This document shows positions 1-7,293 of a stretch of DNA of 64,000 nucleotides, piece after piece. Position 1 is the first letter of the stretch. Each line of letters opens with the position of its first letter. Made by a program: the position numbers and the translations under genes. The notes under the pieces are model-generated. The model worked only from the letters and a program-made list of their open reading frames with translations. It had not been told where the DNA came from and did no database searches. The stretch is from Streptomyces sp. DH41 (lineage in GTDB: Bacteria > Actinomycetota > Actinomycetes > Streptomycetales > Streptomycetaceae). The stretch is taken from NCBI RefSeq assembly GCF_029813785.1, contig NZ_JARVKY010000013.1:62001-126000 (forward strand), in the 5' to 3' direction.

Positions 1-610
1 CCAGGCCGTACGCGAGCGCGTGGCTCTCCAGGAGGGCGGCGAGCCGGGCGTCCCGCAGCTCCCAGGCGCCGACCTCGGCGAGCGTGTCGGCCCGGCGGGT
101 GCGCAGCAGCCGCTTGTGCGGGACCGCGGGATAGGGCTCGCGCTCGGCCAGCACCTCCCAGTTCGGCCACAGCGGCTCCTCCAGGAGCGGGCGGCGCGTC
201 CGGTCCCAGGTCTCCCGGGCCCGCACCAGGAAGTCGCCCCAGCGCTGTCCGGCGGCCCGGCCGAGCGCCTCGTCCAGGGAGGCGACGACGCCCGCCCGGG
301 AGGCGTTCGGCAGGGAGACCTCCGTGCCGTCCGCGAACACGTGCCGTGCCGACGGGTCGACCTGGACCAGCTCGACACACGCCTCCAGCGGCTCCTTGCC
401 GGTCTTGACGAACAGATCGCGCCACACCGCGGGCAGGGGCAGCAGACCGGGGCCGGTGTCGAAGGAGAAGCCGTCCCGCTCGAAGCGGCCCAGGGCGCCG
501 CCGTACGTCCGAGCCCGCTCGTACACCGCCACCCGGTGGCCCGCGACGGCCAGCCGGGCGGCGGCCGCCATCGCGCCCATCCCGGCGCCGATCACCGCAA
601 TCCGTGCCAT
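1..610 (-). CDS. FAD-dependent oxidoreductase, N-terminal part (3' end outside window)
   Basis: Translated on the minus strand from ATG at 610, the protein opens with a Rossmann dinucleotide-binding motif (IAVIGAGMGAMAAAARLA) and then an acidic/basic turn near VAVYERA, as in phytoene-desaturase or amine-oxidase type flavoproteins. About 203 codons are present and the frame stays open to the window edge. The FAD-binding N-terminus is clear, but the substrate domain is missing, so the substrate cannot be named. Upstream lies a 535-bp gene-free stretch with tandem repeats. A phytoene dehydrogenase-like or protoporphyrinogen oxidase-like protein are both possible. Confidence 0.75.
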   Translation of the reverse strand, partial: MARIAVIGAGMGAMAAAARLAVAGHRVAVYERARTYGGALGRFERDGFSFDTGPGLLPLPAVWRDLFVKTGKEPLEACVELVQVDPSARHVFADGTEVSLPNASRAGVVASLDEALGRAAGQRWGDFLVRARETWDRTRRPLLEEPLWPNWEVLAEREPYPAVPHKRLLRTRRADTLAEVGAWELRDARLAALLESHALAYGL

Positions 611-1145
611 GCCAGGGACTTTATCCGCCGCCACCGACAATCCGGCCCCAGGGGCCACCGGGCCGCACACCTGCGGGAACGGCCGGACACCTGCGGGAAC
701 GGCCGGACACCTGCGGGAACGGCCGGCGACCGACCAGTTCCGGGTACCGCGACGGGCGCGCGTGACCGGCCGGGGACACACCGCTGTGGGCCGGGGTACG
801 CACGACTGAGTACCCGTACCTAGCCCGGTAGATGAGTACCCGCGCGGATGGGCCACCACCTGCGAGAACGAGAGAGTGGAGGCACGGAGAGGGGCACGGC
901 TCCGGAACCGGCGACACGGGGCGCCGGAACGGAGCCGGGCCCGCGATCCGCTCCTTCCGCCGACCGCGGTCGGCGGGAGCGAGGCACGGGGGATCCCGGG
1001 GGAACGACCGAGGACGGGAGTTCCGACGGGGGGACGTACGGGGGAGCAGGAGAAGGCGCCGGTCCGACGGTGGCCCGCGGGGGACGCGGCCACCACGGGC
1101 CGGCGCTCTTCGCACGCGGCCGGTCATCCGGGCGCGGTCCCCGGC
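611..1145. other. gene-free interval upstream of the FAD oxidoreductase
   Basis: This 535-bp interval lies between the 5' end of the oxidoreductase and the 3' end of the TetR gene. Open frames cross it on both strands, but their translations are Arg/Pro/Gly-rich without motifs and lack convincing ribosome sites, so I call no gene. It holds three tandem 20-bp copies at 667-726 and a direct repeat GAGTACCCG at 808-816 and 834-842 (26-bp spacing) that could be promoter-associated. Nothing else is recognisable. Confidence 0.6.
667..726. repeat. tandem repeat, 3 x 20 bp
   Basis: The unit ACACCTGCGGGAACGGCCGG is repeated exactly three times (667-686, 687-706, 707-726) just upstream of the oxidoreductase start. 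A related CACCTGCGAGAACG occurs near 860. Perfect identity of the copies suggests a recent slippage expansion. Confidence 0.9.
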
Positions 1146-1775
1146 TCAGGGGCGTCCGCTCACGCGCCCCTGCAGCAGCCGCGACAGGGCCGCGTGCACG
1201 TCGTCGAGGGAGCGTTCCGCCTGGAACGCCTTCCAGTCCAGCGCCGCCACCAGGACCATGCCGACCAGCGCCGCAGCGGTCAGCGGTACGTCGATCTCCT
1301 CGCTGAACTCACCGCTCGCCACGCCCTCGCGCAGCACGCCCTCCACCACCGCGACGGCCTCCTGCCGGACCACCAGCAGCGTGGACTGCCAGGCCCGGTT
1401 GGTCCGCCACAGCTCGGCCACGTAGAGCTGGGTGAAGGCCGGGTAGCGGTCGATGAAGACGAGCCCCGCGCGGACCATCGCGTCCAGGGCGTCGACCCGG
1501 CCGCGGCCCTCCCGCGCCGTCCGCTGTGCCGCCTCCCGCAGCGACGCGGTGAGGAGCCCGACACCATGGCGCAGCAACTCCTCGAAGAGGACGGACTTGC
1601 TGGCGAAGTTGTAGTAGACCGTGCCCTTCGCGACCCCGGCGCGTTCGGCGATCTCGTCCACGGTGGTGGCGGAGAAGCCCTGCTCGGCGATGAGGGTGAC
1701 GGCCGCCTCGTAGAGCTTCTGCCGGGTGGCCTCGCGACGGCTGCCGCCGTGCGTGGCGGCGCTGCTGCTTTCCAT
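1146..1775 (-). CDS. TetR/AcrR family transcriptional regulator
   Basis: The 209-residue protein has a typical TetR N-terminal helix-turn-helix: after REATRQKLYEAA comes the HTH core ATTVDEIAERAGVAKGTVYY, with F and SKSVLFEELL following. The C-terminal two thirds is an all-helical ligand and dimer domain of ordinary length. ATG at 1775 is chosen, although a GTG at 1790 preceded by AAAGG is possible and would add five residues. The divergent 160-bp region separates it from the HEPN gene, so it may regulate itself, that gene, or the FAD oxidoreductase downstream of its 3' end. The ligand is unknown. Confidence 0.9.
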   Translation of the reverse strand: MESSSAATHGGSRREATRQKLYEAAVTLIAEQGFSATTVDEIAERAGVAKGTVYYNFASKSVLFEELLRHGVGLLTASLREAAQRTAREGRGRVDALDAMVRAGLVFIDRYPAFTQLYVAELWRTNRAWQSTLLVVRQEAVAVVEGVLREGVASGEFSEEIDVPLTAAALVGMVLVAALDWKAFQAERSLDDVHAALSRLLQGRVSGRP

Positions 1776-1853
1776 GGTCCCGATTGTCACAGCACCTTTC
1801 CGGACCAGCCGACTCGAACCTACGACCGAAGCAAAAGTCCAGGTCGGGGCGGA

Positions 1854-1876
1854 TTGTCAGTGGCATACCTCACGAT
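1854..1876 (+). promoter_or_regulatory. candidate DNA-damage (RecA-NDp / PafBC type) promoter of the HEPN gene
   Basis: The sequence TTGTCAGTG (1854-1862), eight bases, then CACGAT (1871-1876) matches the actinobacterial LexA-independent damage promoter consensus TTGTCRGTG-N8-TANNNT in every -35 base and in spacing, with one deviation in the -10 (C for T). Transcription would start near 1883, leaving a leader of about 53 nt before the gene at 1936. Function is inferred from the match. Confidence 0.55.
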
Positions 1877-1935
1877 GGGCACATACGGCACCTCCTGCCC
1901 GGGCGTGCCGTCACGGAGACGACAGGAGGATCGTC

Positions 1936-2634
1936 ATGGCCCACTCGTCCGCAGCCGCCGCCCGGCGGCGCCGCGCGGCCGGCCCTGCACCCTCACTGAC
2001 CGGCCCGGCGAGCGACGTGCACCCCGTGCTCCGCCGGACGACCGCCCCGCCCGCCGCCCTCGACCTGCTCGCCCAGGCCCGGACCGGACTGGAGGAGGCC
2101 ACCGTCCTCGAAACGCCGAACGAGCGCTACGCGACGGCCCATCTCGCCGCCCTGCGCACCGCGGCCGCGGTGCTCGCCGCACGAGGCCGTCCCGAGACCA
2201 CCCCACGGGCCCGGGCCCGCATCCGCAGCGCCTGGGAAGTGCTGCCCGAGATCGCCCCCGAGCTCTCCGACTGGAGCGCGCTGTTCGCCGCGGGCGCCCG
2301 GCGCCGGGCGCGGGCCGAGGCGGGCATCCAGGGCGCCGCCAACCGGCGTGACGCCGACGACCTGATACGCGACGTGGCGATGTTCCTGCGCCTCGTGGAG
2401 CGGATGCTGGTCCTCCAGCCGGTGCTGCCCCAGCCCCGCCCCGACGCGGACCGGCCGGAGACGGACCGGCCGGACACGGACCGCCCCGCCGCCGACCGGC
2501 CCGGCGCCGACCACCCATCCGCCGACCGGCCGGGCTTGAGCGGACCGGGCTCCGACGGACCGGGCTCCGACCGTCCGGGAGGCGGCCGGGCGGGAGACGG
2601 CCGGGCGGGTCACCACCTGCCGGACGTGGGATGA
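1936..2634 (+). CDS. SAV_6107 family HEPN domain protein
   Basis: The 232-residue protein matches my recall of the Streptomyces SAV_6107-like HEPN family: a helical domain at about residues 40-160, containing the stretches ALDLLAQARTGLEEA, NERYATAHLAALRTAAAVLA and WEVLPEIAPELSDWSALFAAGARRRA. HEPN domains are nucleotide- or RNA-associated helical bundles, but I see no clear RX4-6H RNase motif. The last 55 residues are a low-complexity tail of DRP-type repeats, probably disordered. ATG at 1936 follows a perfect AGGAGG at 1924-1929. It has its own promoter of the damage-inducible type and is followed by a methyltransferase gene 182 bp downstream. The molecular role is unknown. Confidence 0.8.
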   Translation: MAHSSAAAARRRRAAGPAPSLTGPASDVHPVLRRTTAPPAALDLLAQARTGLEEATVLETPNERYATAHLAALRTAAAVLAARGRPETTPRARARIRSAWEVLPEIAPELSDWSALFAAGARRRARAEAGIQGAANRRDADDLIRDVAMFLRLVERMLVLQPVLPQPRPDADRPETDRPDTDRPAADRPGADHPSADRPGLSGPGSDGPGSDRPGGGRAGDGRAGHHLPDVG

Positions 2635-2816
2635 GTGCTTCGGCGAAGGGGGCCCGGGCTCCCGCGGGGCCGGTGGTACGGGATGACCGGTCGGCGCACC
2701 GGAGGCAATAGGGTGGGAGGCGCCTGAAGCCTGCCCCTTCCCGGTACCCGGGCCGGGGCGGCAGCCCGTTCGCTCCGCCCGTGCCGAGGCGGTGCCGCGC
2801 CGAGGAGTCAACTGCC

Positions 2817-3644
2817 GTGTCGGACCCGATGCGCCCGCCCGTCTCCCCCCACCGCCCGCAGACGGCGTCGCCGCGCTCGGAGCCCTCTCGTTCCCGCGCC
2901 GCCCTGCGTACCGCTGTGGTCTGGGACGTTCTCCAGGACGCCCTCGACCGTCGGGTCAAGGCCACGGGCCGCCAGGCGCTGGACGTCCTGGACACCGGAG
3001 GCGGCAGCGGCAACTTCGCCGTGCCCGTGGCCCGCCTCGGCCACCGCGTCACCGTCGTCGACCCGAGCCCCAACGCGCTGTTCGCCCTGGAGCGCCGCGC
3101 CGCCGAGGCCGACGTCGCCGACCGTGTGCGGGGCGTCCAGGGAGACGCCCACGGCCTCTTCGACGTGGTCGAGCGCGGCGGCTACGACGTGGTGCTGTGC
3201 CACGGCGTCCTGGAGTACGTGGACGACCCCGCGGAGGGCATCCGCAACGTGGTGGCCGCCCTGCGCGCCGAGGGCGTCCTCAGCCTGCTCGCCGCGGGCC
3301 TCGGCGGGGCCGTGCTCGCGCGTGCCCTCGCCGGCCACTTCACGGAGGCCCGGCAGGCCCTCGGTGACCCGGACGGCCGCTGGGGCACGGGTGATCCCGT
3401 GCCGCGCCGGTTCACCGCCGAACAGCTCACCGGACTGGTCGAGGCCGCGGGGCTGCGGATCGGCGCCGTGCACGGCGTACGGGTCTTCGCCGACCTCGTT
3501 CCGGGAGTACTGGTGGACACGGAGCCCGGAGCCATGGAGGCGCTGCTGAAGCTGGAGGCCGCGGCGGCCGAACTCGCCGCGTTCCACTCCGTGGCCACCC
3601 AGCTTCACGTGCTCGGTGAGACGCGAGGGACCCAGGAGGCCTGA
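2817..3644 (+). CDS. SAM-dependent class I methyltransferase
   Basis: The 275-residue protein carries the class I methyltransferase signature: motif I LDVLDTGGGSGNFAVPVARLG near residues 53-72, the acidic end of strand 2 (VTVVDPSP), motif II/post I GDAHGLFDVV and the strand-4 segment YDVVLCHGVLEYVDDPAEGI. The fold is clear but the substrate is not; small-molecule (UbiE/CmoA-like) methylation is likeliest. GTG at 2817 is preferred because GAGGAG lies nine bases upstream, whereas an in-frame GTG at 2781 has no such site. It sits before the DUF3040 gene, with 278 bp between. Confidence 0.85.
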   Translation: MSDPMRPPVSPHRPQTASPRSEPSRSRAALRTAVVWDVLQDALDRRVKATGRQALDVLDTGGGSGNFAVPVARLGHRVTVVDPSPNALFALERRAAEADVADRVRGVQGDAHGLFDVVERGGYDVVLCHGVLEYVDDPAEGIRNVVAALRAEGVLSLLAAGLGGAVLARALAGHFTEARQALGDPDGRWGTGDPVPRRFTAEQLTGLVEAAGLRIGAVHGVRVFADLVPGVLVDTEPGAMEALLKLEAAAAELAAFHSVATQLHVLGETRGTQEA

Positions 3645-3843
3645 GCCGCCCGGTGGGGTAAGGCGCTGATCAGGGACGCGACTGCAGATGGAGTACGCCA
3701 CAGGCCCCCCGAACGGCGGCCAGTCGCCGTATGATCGAGGGAGACCGCCCGGCATGACGGGTCGGCCGCTGGGGAATGGGAACTTCAGCGAGCCGGCACG
3801 GCCATGACGGAGACCGGTTGGCCAATTGGCGTAGAGGGGCGGG

Positions 3844-3872
3844 TTTCACGGGGGCGATTCCCTGCCTATCCT
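3844..3872 (+). promoter_or_regulatory. candidate sigma-70 type promoter for the DUF3040 gene
   Basis: A TTTCAC/TTCACG -35 at 3844-3850 and TATCCT -10 at 3867-3872, 16-17 bp apart, lie 50 bp before the GTG start. Upstream in the same 278-bp interval is a TTGGCCAATTGG palindromic run near 3817-3830. No gene is visible in the interval. Confidence 0.4.
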
Positions 3873-3922
3873 GAAGGGACCCCCCCGGGTCGCCCCGGCG
3901 ACTGCACGATGAGGAGGACTCC

Positions 3923-4360
3923 GTGCCGCTCTCGGAGCACGAGCAGCGAATGCTCGAGCAGATGGAGCGAGCGCTGTACGCCGAAGATCCCAAGTTCGCG
4001 ACAGCGCTCGAGGGAAGCGGGCTGCGTACGTACACCCGGCGACGGGTCTACCAAGCGGTCGCGGGCTTCCTCGTAGGTATTGCGCTCCTCATGGCCGGTA
4101 TGGTCGCCCAGCAGGTCTGGCTCAGTGTGGTGGGCTTCCTCGTCATGCTGGGCTGCGCGGTTCTCGCCGTGACCGGCTGGCGCAAGGCCCCGAAGCCGGG
4201 CGAGCAGCCCGCCGCCGGCGCAGGTGGTGGCGGGGCCGGTGGAGGCGGTGCCGGAGGTGGACCGCAGGCGCGCCGTCAGGGGCGGCAGAAGCGCTCCATG
4301 ATGGACCGCATCGACGAGCGCTGGCAGCGCCGCAGGGATGAGCAGCAGGGCGGCCAGTAG
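3923..4360 (+). CDS. DUF3040 domain membrane protein
   Basis: The 145-residue protein begins with the conserved DUF3040 motif PLSEHEQRMLEQMERALYAEDPKFA, followed by two adjacent membrane helices at about residues 50-90 (AGFLVGIALLMAGMVAQQ and VVGFLVMLGCAVLAV). A Gly-rich stretch and a strongly basic tail (RRQGRQKR) follow. GTG at 3923 has GAGGAGG five bases upstream. The family is common next to actinobacterial division clusters, as here, which suggests an envelope or division role, but its biochemical function is unknown. A 20-bp stem terminator follows 28 bases after the stop. Confidence 0.88.
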   Translation: MPLSEHEQRMLEQMERALYAEDPKFATALEGSGLRTYTRRRVYQAVAGFLVGIALLMAGMVAQQVWLSVVGFLVMLGCAVLAVTGWRKAPKPGEQPAAGAGGGGAGGGGAGGGPQARRQGRQKRSMMDRIDERWQRRRDEQQGGQ

Positions 4361-4388
4361 CCTCCCAGCAGCCGCTCAGCAGAACATC

Positions 4389-4433
4389 CGCGTGAGGGGG
4401 TGACCACCGTCCGGGTGGTCACCCCCTCACGCG
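4389..4433. terminator. bidirectional intrinsic terminator
   Basis: Perfect 20-bp inverted repeat, arms 4389-4408 and 4414-4433 around the 5-base loop GTCCG. It lies between the convergent DUF3040 gene (+) and the TgpA gene (-). There is no long T-run, as is usual in Streptomyces. Confidence 0.9.
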
Positions 4434-4783
4434 TACCCATGTGTGCCGGAGGTGCCGGAGGTGCCGGAGGCCGCGGAGCGGGGGCGGTCGGTCACCCGGC
4501 GAGCGCGATGGGTGTCCCGGAGGGGACACGGTGGGCAGCCCGACGGGTCCGGGCCGGGCCGGGGCCGGCGCATCCGCGCGGGCTTGGCGCCCCTGGCCGC
4601 CCAGTGCAGAGCCTCTGGCAGCCCAGGCCACACCACCGACTCGTCTCCACGTCCCGGTCCCGCGCGGGACGCGGCCCCGCTCCGTGGGTTCAGCCCGGTC
4701 GGTCCGGCCGGTGGGTTCAGCCCCGTCGGTCCGGCCCGTGGGCTCAGCCCGGTCGGTCCGGACCGACTTCGGCCCGTCGGCTC
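4434..4783. repeat. gene-free interval with 9-bp and 27-bp tandem repeats
   Basis: This 350-bp spacer follows the TgpA stop (minus strand). It contains three copies of GTGCCGGAG at 4443-4469 and three near-identical 27-bp units starting GTGGGTTCAG/GTGGGCTCAG at 4684, 4711 and 4738. The 27-bp units contain CCCGGTCGGTCCGG-like cores. Open frames across it give only low-complexity Pro/Ser/Arg translations, so I call no gene. Confidence 0.75.
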
Positions 4784-7174
4784 TCAGCCCTGCTGCCCCG
4801 ATGCCTTCCGCCACGTGGGCCGGGCCGCCACGGCCCGCTGCTTCAACGCCGCCCACCGGGCCGAGACCGCCCAGACCACCCGCACGGTCGAACGCGGTGC
4901 GAACCGTGCGCGCAGCCGCGTGCCACGGCCGACCGCGGCCCGCAGACCGGCGCTCGCCCGGTGGACGTCCTCCGTGAGACCCGCCGTCAGGCGCGGCCGG
5001 GGCGCGTAGAGAACCTGCTCCACGGCATCCGCGACCCGGTGCACCGCCGCCGCGGCCGTCGGCTCGAGCCGGCCGAGCCGAACGATCCGAGCCGCCGCCT
5101 TGCGCGGGGTCTGAGACTCCTCCGGCAGGATCCCGAAGTCCCATGCCGTATCGGTCAGCTCCTGCCAGACCGCGAGGGTGTGCGGCCCCGCGTCCGCCTC
5201 GGCGCGGCCGTGCGCCCCCAGCCGTACCGACCGGGTGCGCAGCCGCCACAGCATCGGCGCGAGCGGGATCAGCGGCACCGCGAGCCCGCCCAGGACCCAG
5301 GCCAGCACCCCGTACCACTTCGGACCGTCCCCGCCCGTGACCGGCACGGCCACCGCCGACTCGCCACCACAGGCGTCCAGCTTCTTGTCCTGGGCCGTGC
5401 AGCTCTCGCTCGTCGAGGGCGCCGCCGACGGCTCCGTCTCCGCGTTCCGGGACGGCAGCGCGGGGTCCGGAACGGTGCTGCCCGGCGTCTCCGTCTGCGT
5501 GTACGACGGGGTCGTCCCGCGGGTCGGCGTCGGCTCGAAGCGGGTCCAGCCCACGCCCTCGAAGTACACCTCGGGCCAGGCGTGGGCGTCCCGCAGCCCC
5601 ACCGACACCGAGCCGTCCGCCTGCGGGGAGCCCGGCGCGAAGCCGACCGCCACCCTGGCCGGTATGTCCAGGGAGCGGGCCATGGCCGCCATGGCGAAGG
5701 AGAAGTGGACGCAGAAGCCCTGCTTGTCCTTGAGGAAGCGGGCGATCGCCTGCGAGCCGCTGCCGACCTTGACCTCGGTGTCGTACTCGAAACCGCCGTT
5801 GACCGCGAAGTACTCCTGGAGCTTGACCGCCTGCTCGTAGGAGTTCGCCGCGCCCGCGGTGACCTGGCGGGCGGTTTCGGAGACCACCTCGGGCAGCGAG
5901 TCCGGCAGCTCGGTGTGCTCCCGCTTCAGTGCCGCGGGCGGCGGCGGAGCGGCGGCGAGCTGGTCCGCCGTCGGCTGCACGTTCAGGCTCCGCACCTCGT
6001 ACGTCAGCCCGCGCGTGTTCTGCCCGTGGTCGCCGACCAGTGTCATGCCGACGGGCTCGTAGCGCCAGCTGCCCGCGATGCGCACGCCGCTCGGCGGGTA
6101 CGGCATCGGCAGCCAGTCCTGGGCGTACCAGTCCGCGGCCGAGATGGTGGTCCGGGTCTCCACCCGCTTGGTGTCGGGGCCGAGGCCGACCGGTGTGGGG
6201 AACGAGCCGTCCGGCACGGCGGTGATGTGCCGCTTGGACGGCTTCCAGGTGGTGCCGTCGAAGTCGTCCAGGGAGACGATGCGCAGGTACAGGTTCGACA
6301 GGTCCTCCGAGTCGGTGTCGACGGAGAGGACCTCCCGGTTCTCGTCGACGTTGAGGCTGTCGCGCAGGGAGACCAGGGGGTTCACCGCGGAGATCGTGCC
6401 GCCGCCCCCGCTCCCGGAGCCGACGCCCGTCTTGGCGCTGTCCAGCAGCCCGCCGTCCATCGCGGGCAGGGCGAGCGGTACCACCAGGGCGACGCCCAGC
6501 GCGAACGCGCCGATGCGCCGCCCGGTGCGGACCGGGGCGACCGCGCCGCTCCGCTCCCCGCCCGGAGTGCGCGGTGTGCCGCCGAAGACCCGGCCCCACT
6601 GCGAGAGCCGGTCACGTCCCTCGGCCAGGAGCAGCATCAGGTAGCCGGCCGCCGCGACGAGGAACCACAGCCAGTCGGTGCCGCCCTCGGACAGCCCCGC
6701 GGCCACCGAGTACAGCGCGAGCAGCGGCAGCCCGGCGGGGGCGGCGCTGCGGAAGGTCACCGCGAGGGCGTCCACCAGCAGCCCGATCACCAGGACACCG
6801 CCGACCAGCATCAGCCGGATGCCGTCGGACTCCAGCGGCGCCGGGATCGCGTACCGGGCGATGTCGTCGCCGCCCTGTCGCAGCAGGTCGGCGAAGCGCT
6901 GGAAGGCCTGCGGGCCGGGGACCAGCCCGGCGAGCGCCTGCTGCCGGGCGAAGACCAGGGTCAGGAACACCAGCGTGACCAGGGCCTGCGCGGCGATGGT
7001 CAGCGGCCGGGCCAGCGGAACCCGGCGGGCCGCCGCGCCCACCCCGGACTGGACCGCCAGCAGCAGCGCGGCCTGCAGGATCCAGGTGGCCGGGTCGACC
7101 AGGGGCAGCAGCGCGCACGCCGCCATCAACGTGGCCGCCCACGCGCACAACGCCAGCCGCGCCCGCCCGCTCAT
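4784..7174 (-). CDS. TgpA-type transglutaminase-like membrane protein
   Basis: The 796-residue protein has the TgpA family layout. N-terminal membrane helices occupy roughly residues 1-240, and an exported region includes a transglutaminase core at about 440-560. A further membrane helix follows (near VLGGLAVPLIPLAPML) and a cytoplasmic tail. Catalytic residues visible are Cys488 in GFCVHFSFAM and His531 in RDAHAWPEVYF. The usual third position lies in FEPTPTRG, where Asp is not obvious. Last gene of the MoxR-DUF58 operon, its ATG overlaps the stop of a 40-codon ORF. MoxR/DUF58/transglutaminase sets are thought to assemble or mature envelope protein complexes, and the position beside the dcw cluster suits a cell-surface role. 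Confidence 0.88.
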   Translation of the reverse strand: MSGRARLALCAWAATLMAACALLPLVDPATWILQAALLLAVQSGVGAAARRVPLARPLTIAAQALVTLVFLTLVFARQQALAGLVPGPQAFQRFADLLRQGGDDIARYAIPAPLESDGIRLMLVGGVLVIGLLVDALAVTFRSAAPAGLPLLALYSVAAGLSEGGTDWLWFLVAAAGYLMLLLAEGRDRLSQWGRVFGGTPRTPGGERSGAVAPVRTGRRIGAFALGVALVVPLALPAMDGGLLDSAKTGVGSGSGGGGTISAVNPLVSLRDSLNVDENREVLSVDTDSEDLSNLYLRIVSLDDFDGTTWKPSKRHITAVPDGSFPTPVGLGPDTKRVETRTTISAADWYAQDWLPMPYPPSGVRIAGSWRYEPVGMTLVGDHGQNTRGLTYEVRSLNVQPTADQLAAAPPPPAALKREHTELPDSLPEVVSETARQVTAGAANSYEQAVKLQEYFAVNGGFEYDTEVKVGSGSQAIARFLKDKQGFCVHFSFAMAAMARSLDIPARVAVGFAPGSPQADGSVSVGLRDAHAWPEVYFEGVGWTRFEPTPTRGTTPSYTQTETPGSTVPDPALPSRNAETEPSAAPSTSESCTAQDKKLDACGGESAVAVPVTGGDGPKWYGVLAWVLGGLAVPLIPLAPMLWRLRTRSVRLGAHGRAEADAGPHTLAVWQELTDTAWDFGILPEESQTPRKAAARIVRLGRLEPTAAAAVHRVADAVEQVLYAPRPRLTAGLTEDVHRASAGLRAAVGRGTRLRARFAPRSTVRVVWAVSARWAALKQRAVAARPTWRKASGQQG

Positions 7175-7293
7175 CGCGTGCCCTCCCGGCCGGTGGCCGT
7201 CGTGGGCCCGGTGTGCTCGTGGCCCGCCGGTGGCCGGTGTCGCTCAGGCGTGCCTGCCCGGGCGTGTGCCGCAGGTCGTTCCGTCGCGCTCAT
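7171..7293 (-). CDS. possible 40-residue coupling ORF between DUF58 and TgpA genes
   Basis: Starting at ATG 7293, which overlaps the DUF58 stop (ATGA), a 40-codon frame ends in TGA overlapping the TgpA start (ATGA again). Its start is preceded by GGGAGG seven bases away. The same 20-base sequence (GGGAGGGCACGCGATGAGCG on the minus strand) sits at both junctions (7287-7306 and 7168-7187), so the frame and its start signal look like products of a 119-bp duplication or insertion. The translation (MSATERPAAHARAG...) is Pro/Ala/Thr/His-rich and matches no family I know. It may serve only to carry ribosomes to TgpA. Confidence 0.45.
   Translation of the reverse strand: MSATERPAAHARAGTPERHRPPAGHEHTGPTTATGREGTR

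Noticed and set aside
832..1425. Plus-strand frames in the gap before the TetR gene
   Set aside because: Translations are Arg/Gly/Pro-rich without motifs, lack ribosome sites and overlap the TetR gene antisense.
1936..3644. HEPN protein plus methyltransferase as a toxin-antitoxin or modification-based defence pair
   Set aside because: The genes are 182 bp apart with separate signals. The HEPN protein lacks a clear RNase motif and no nuclease or mobility gene is nearby.
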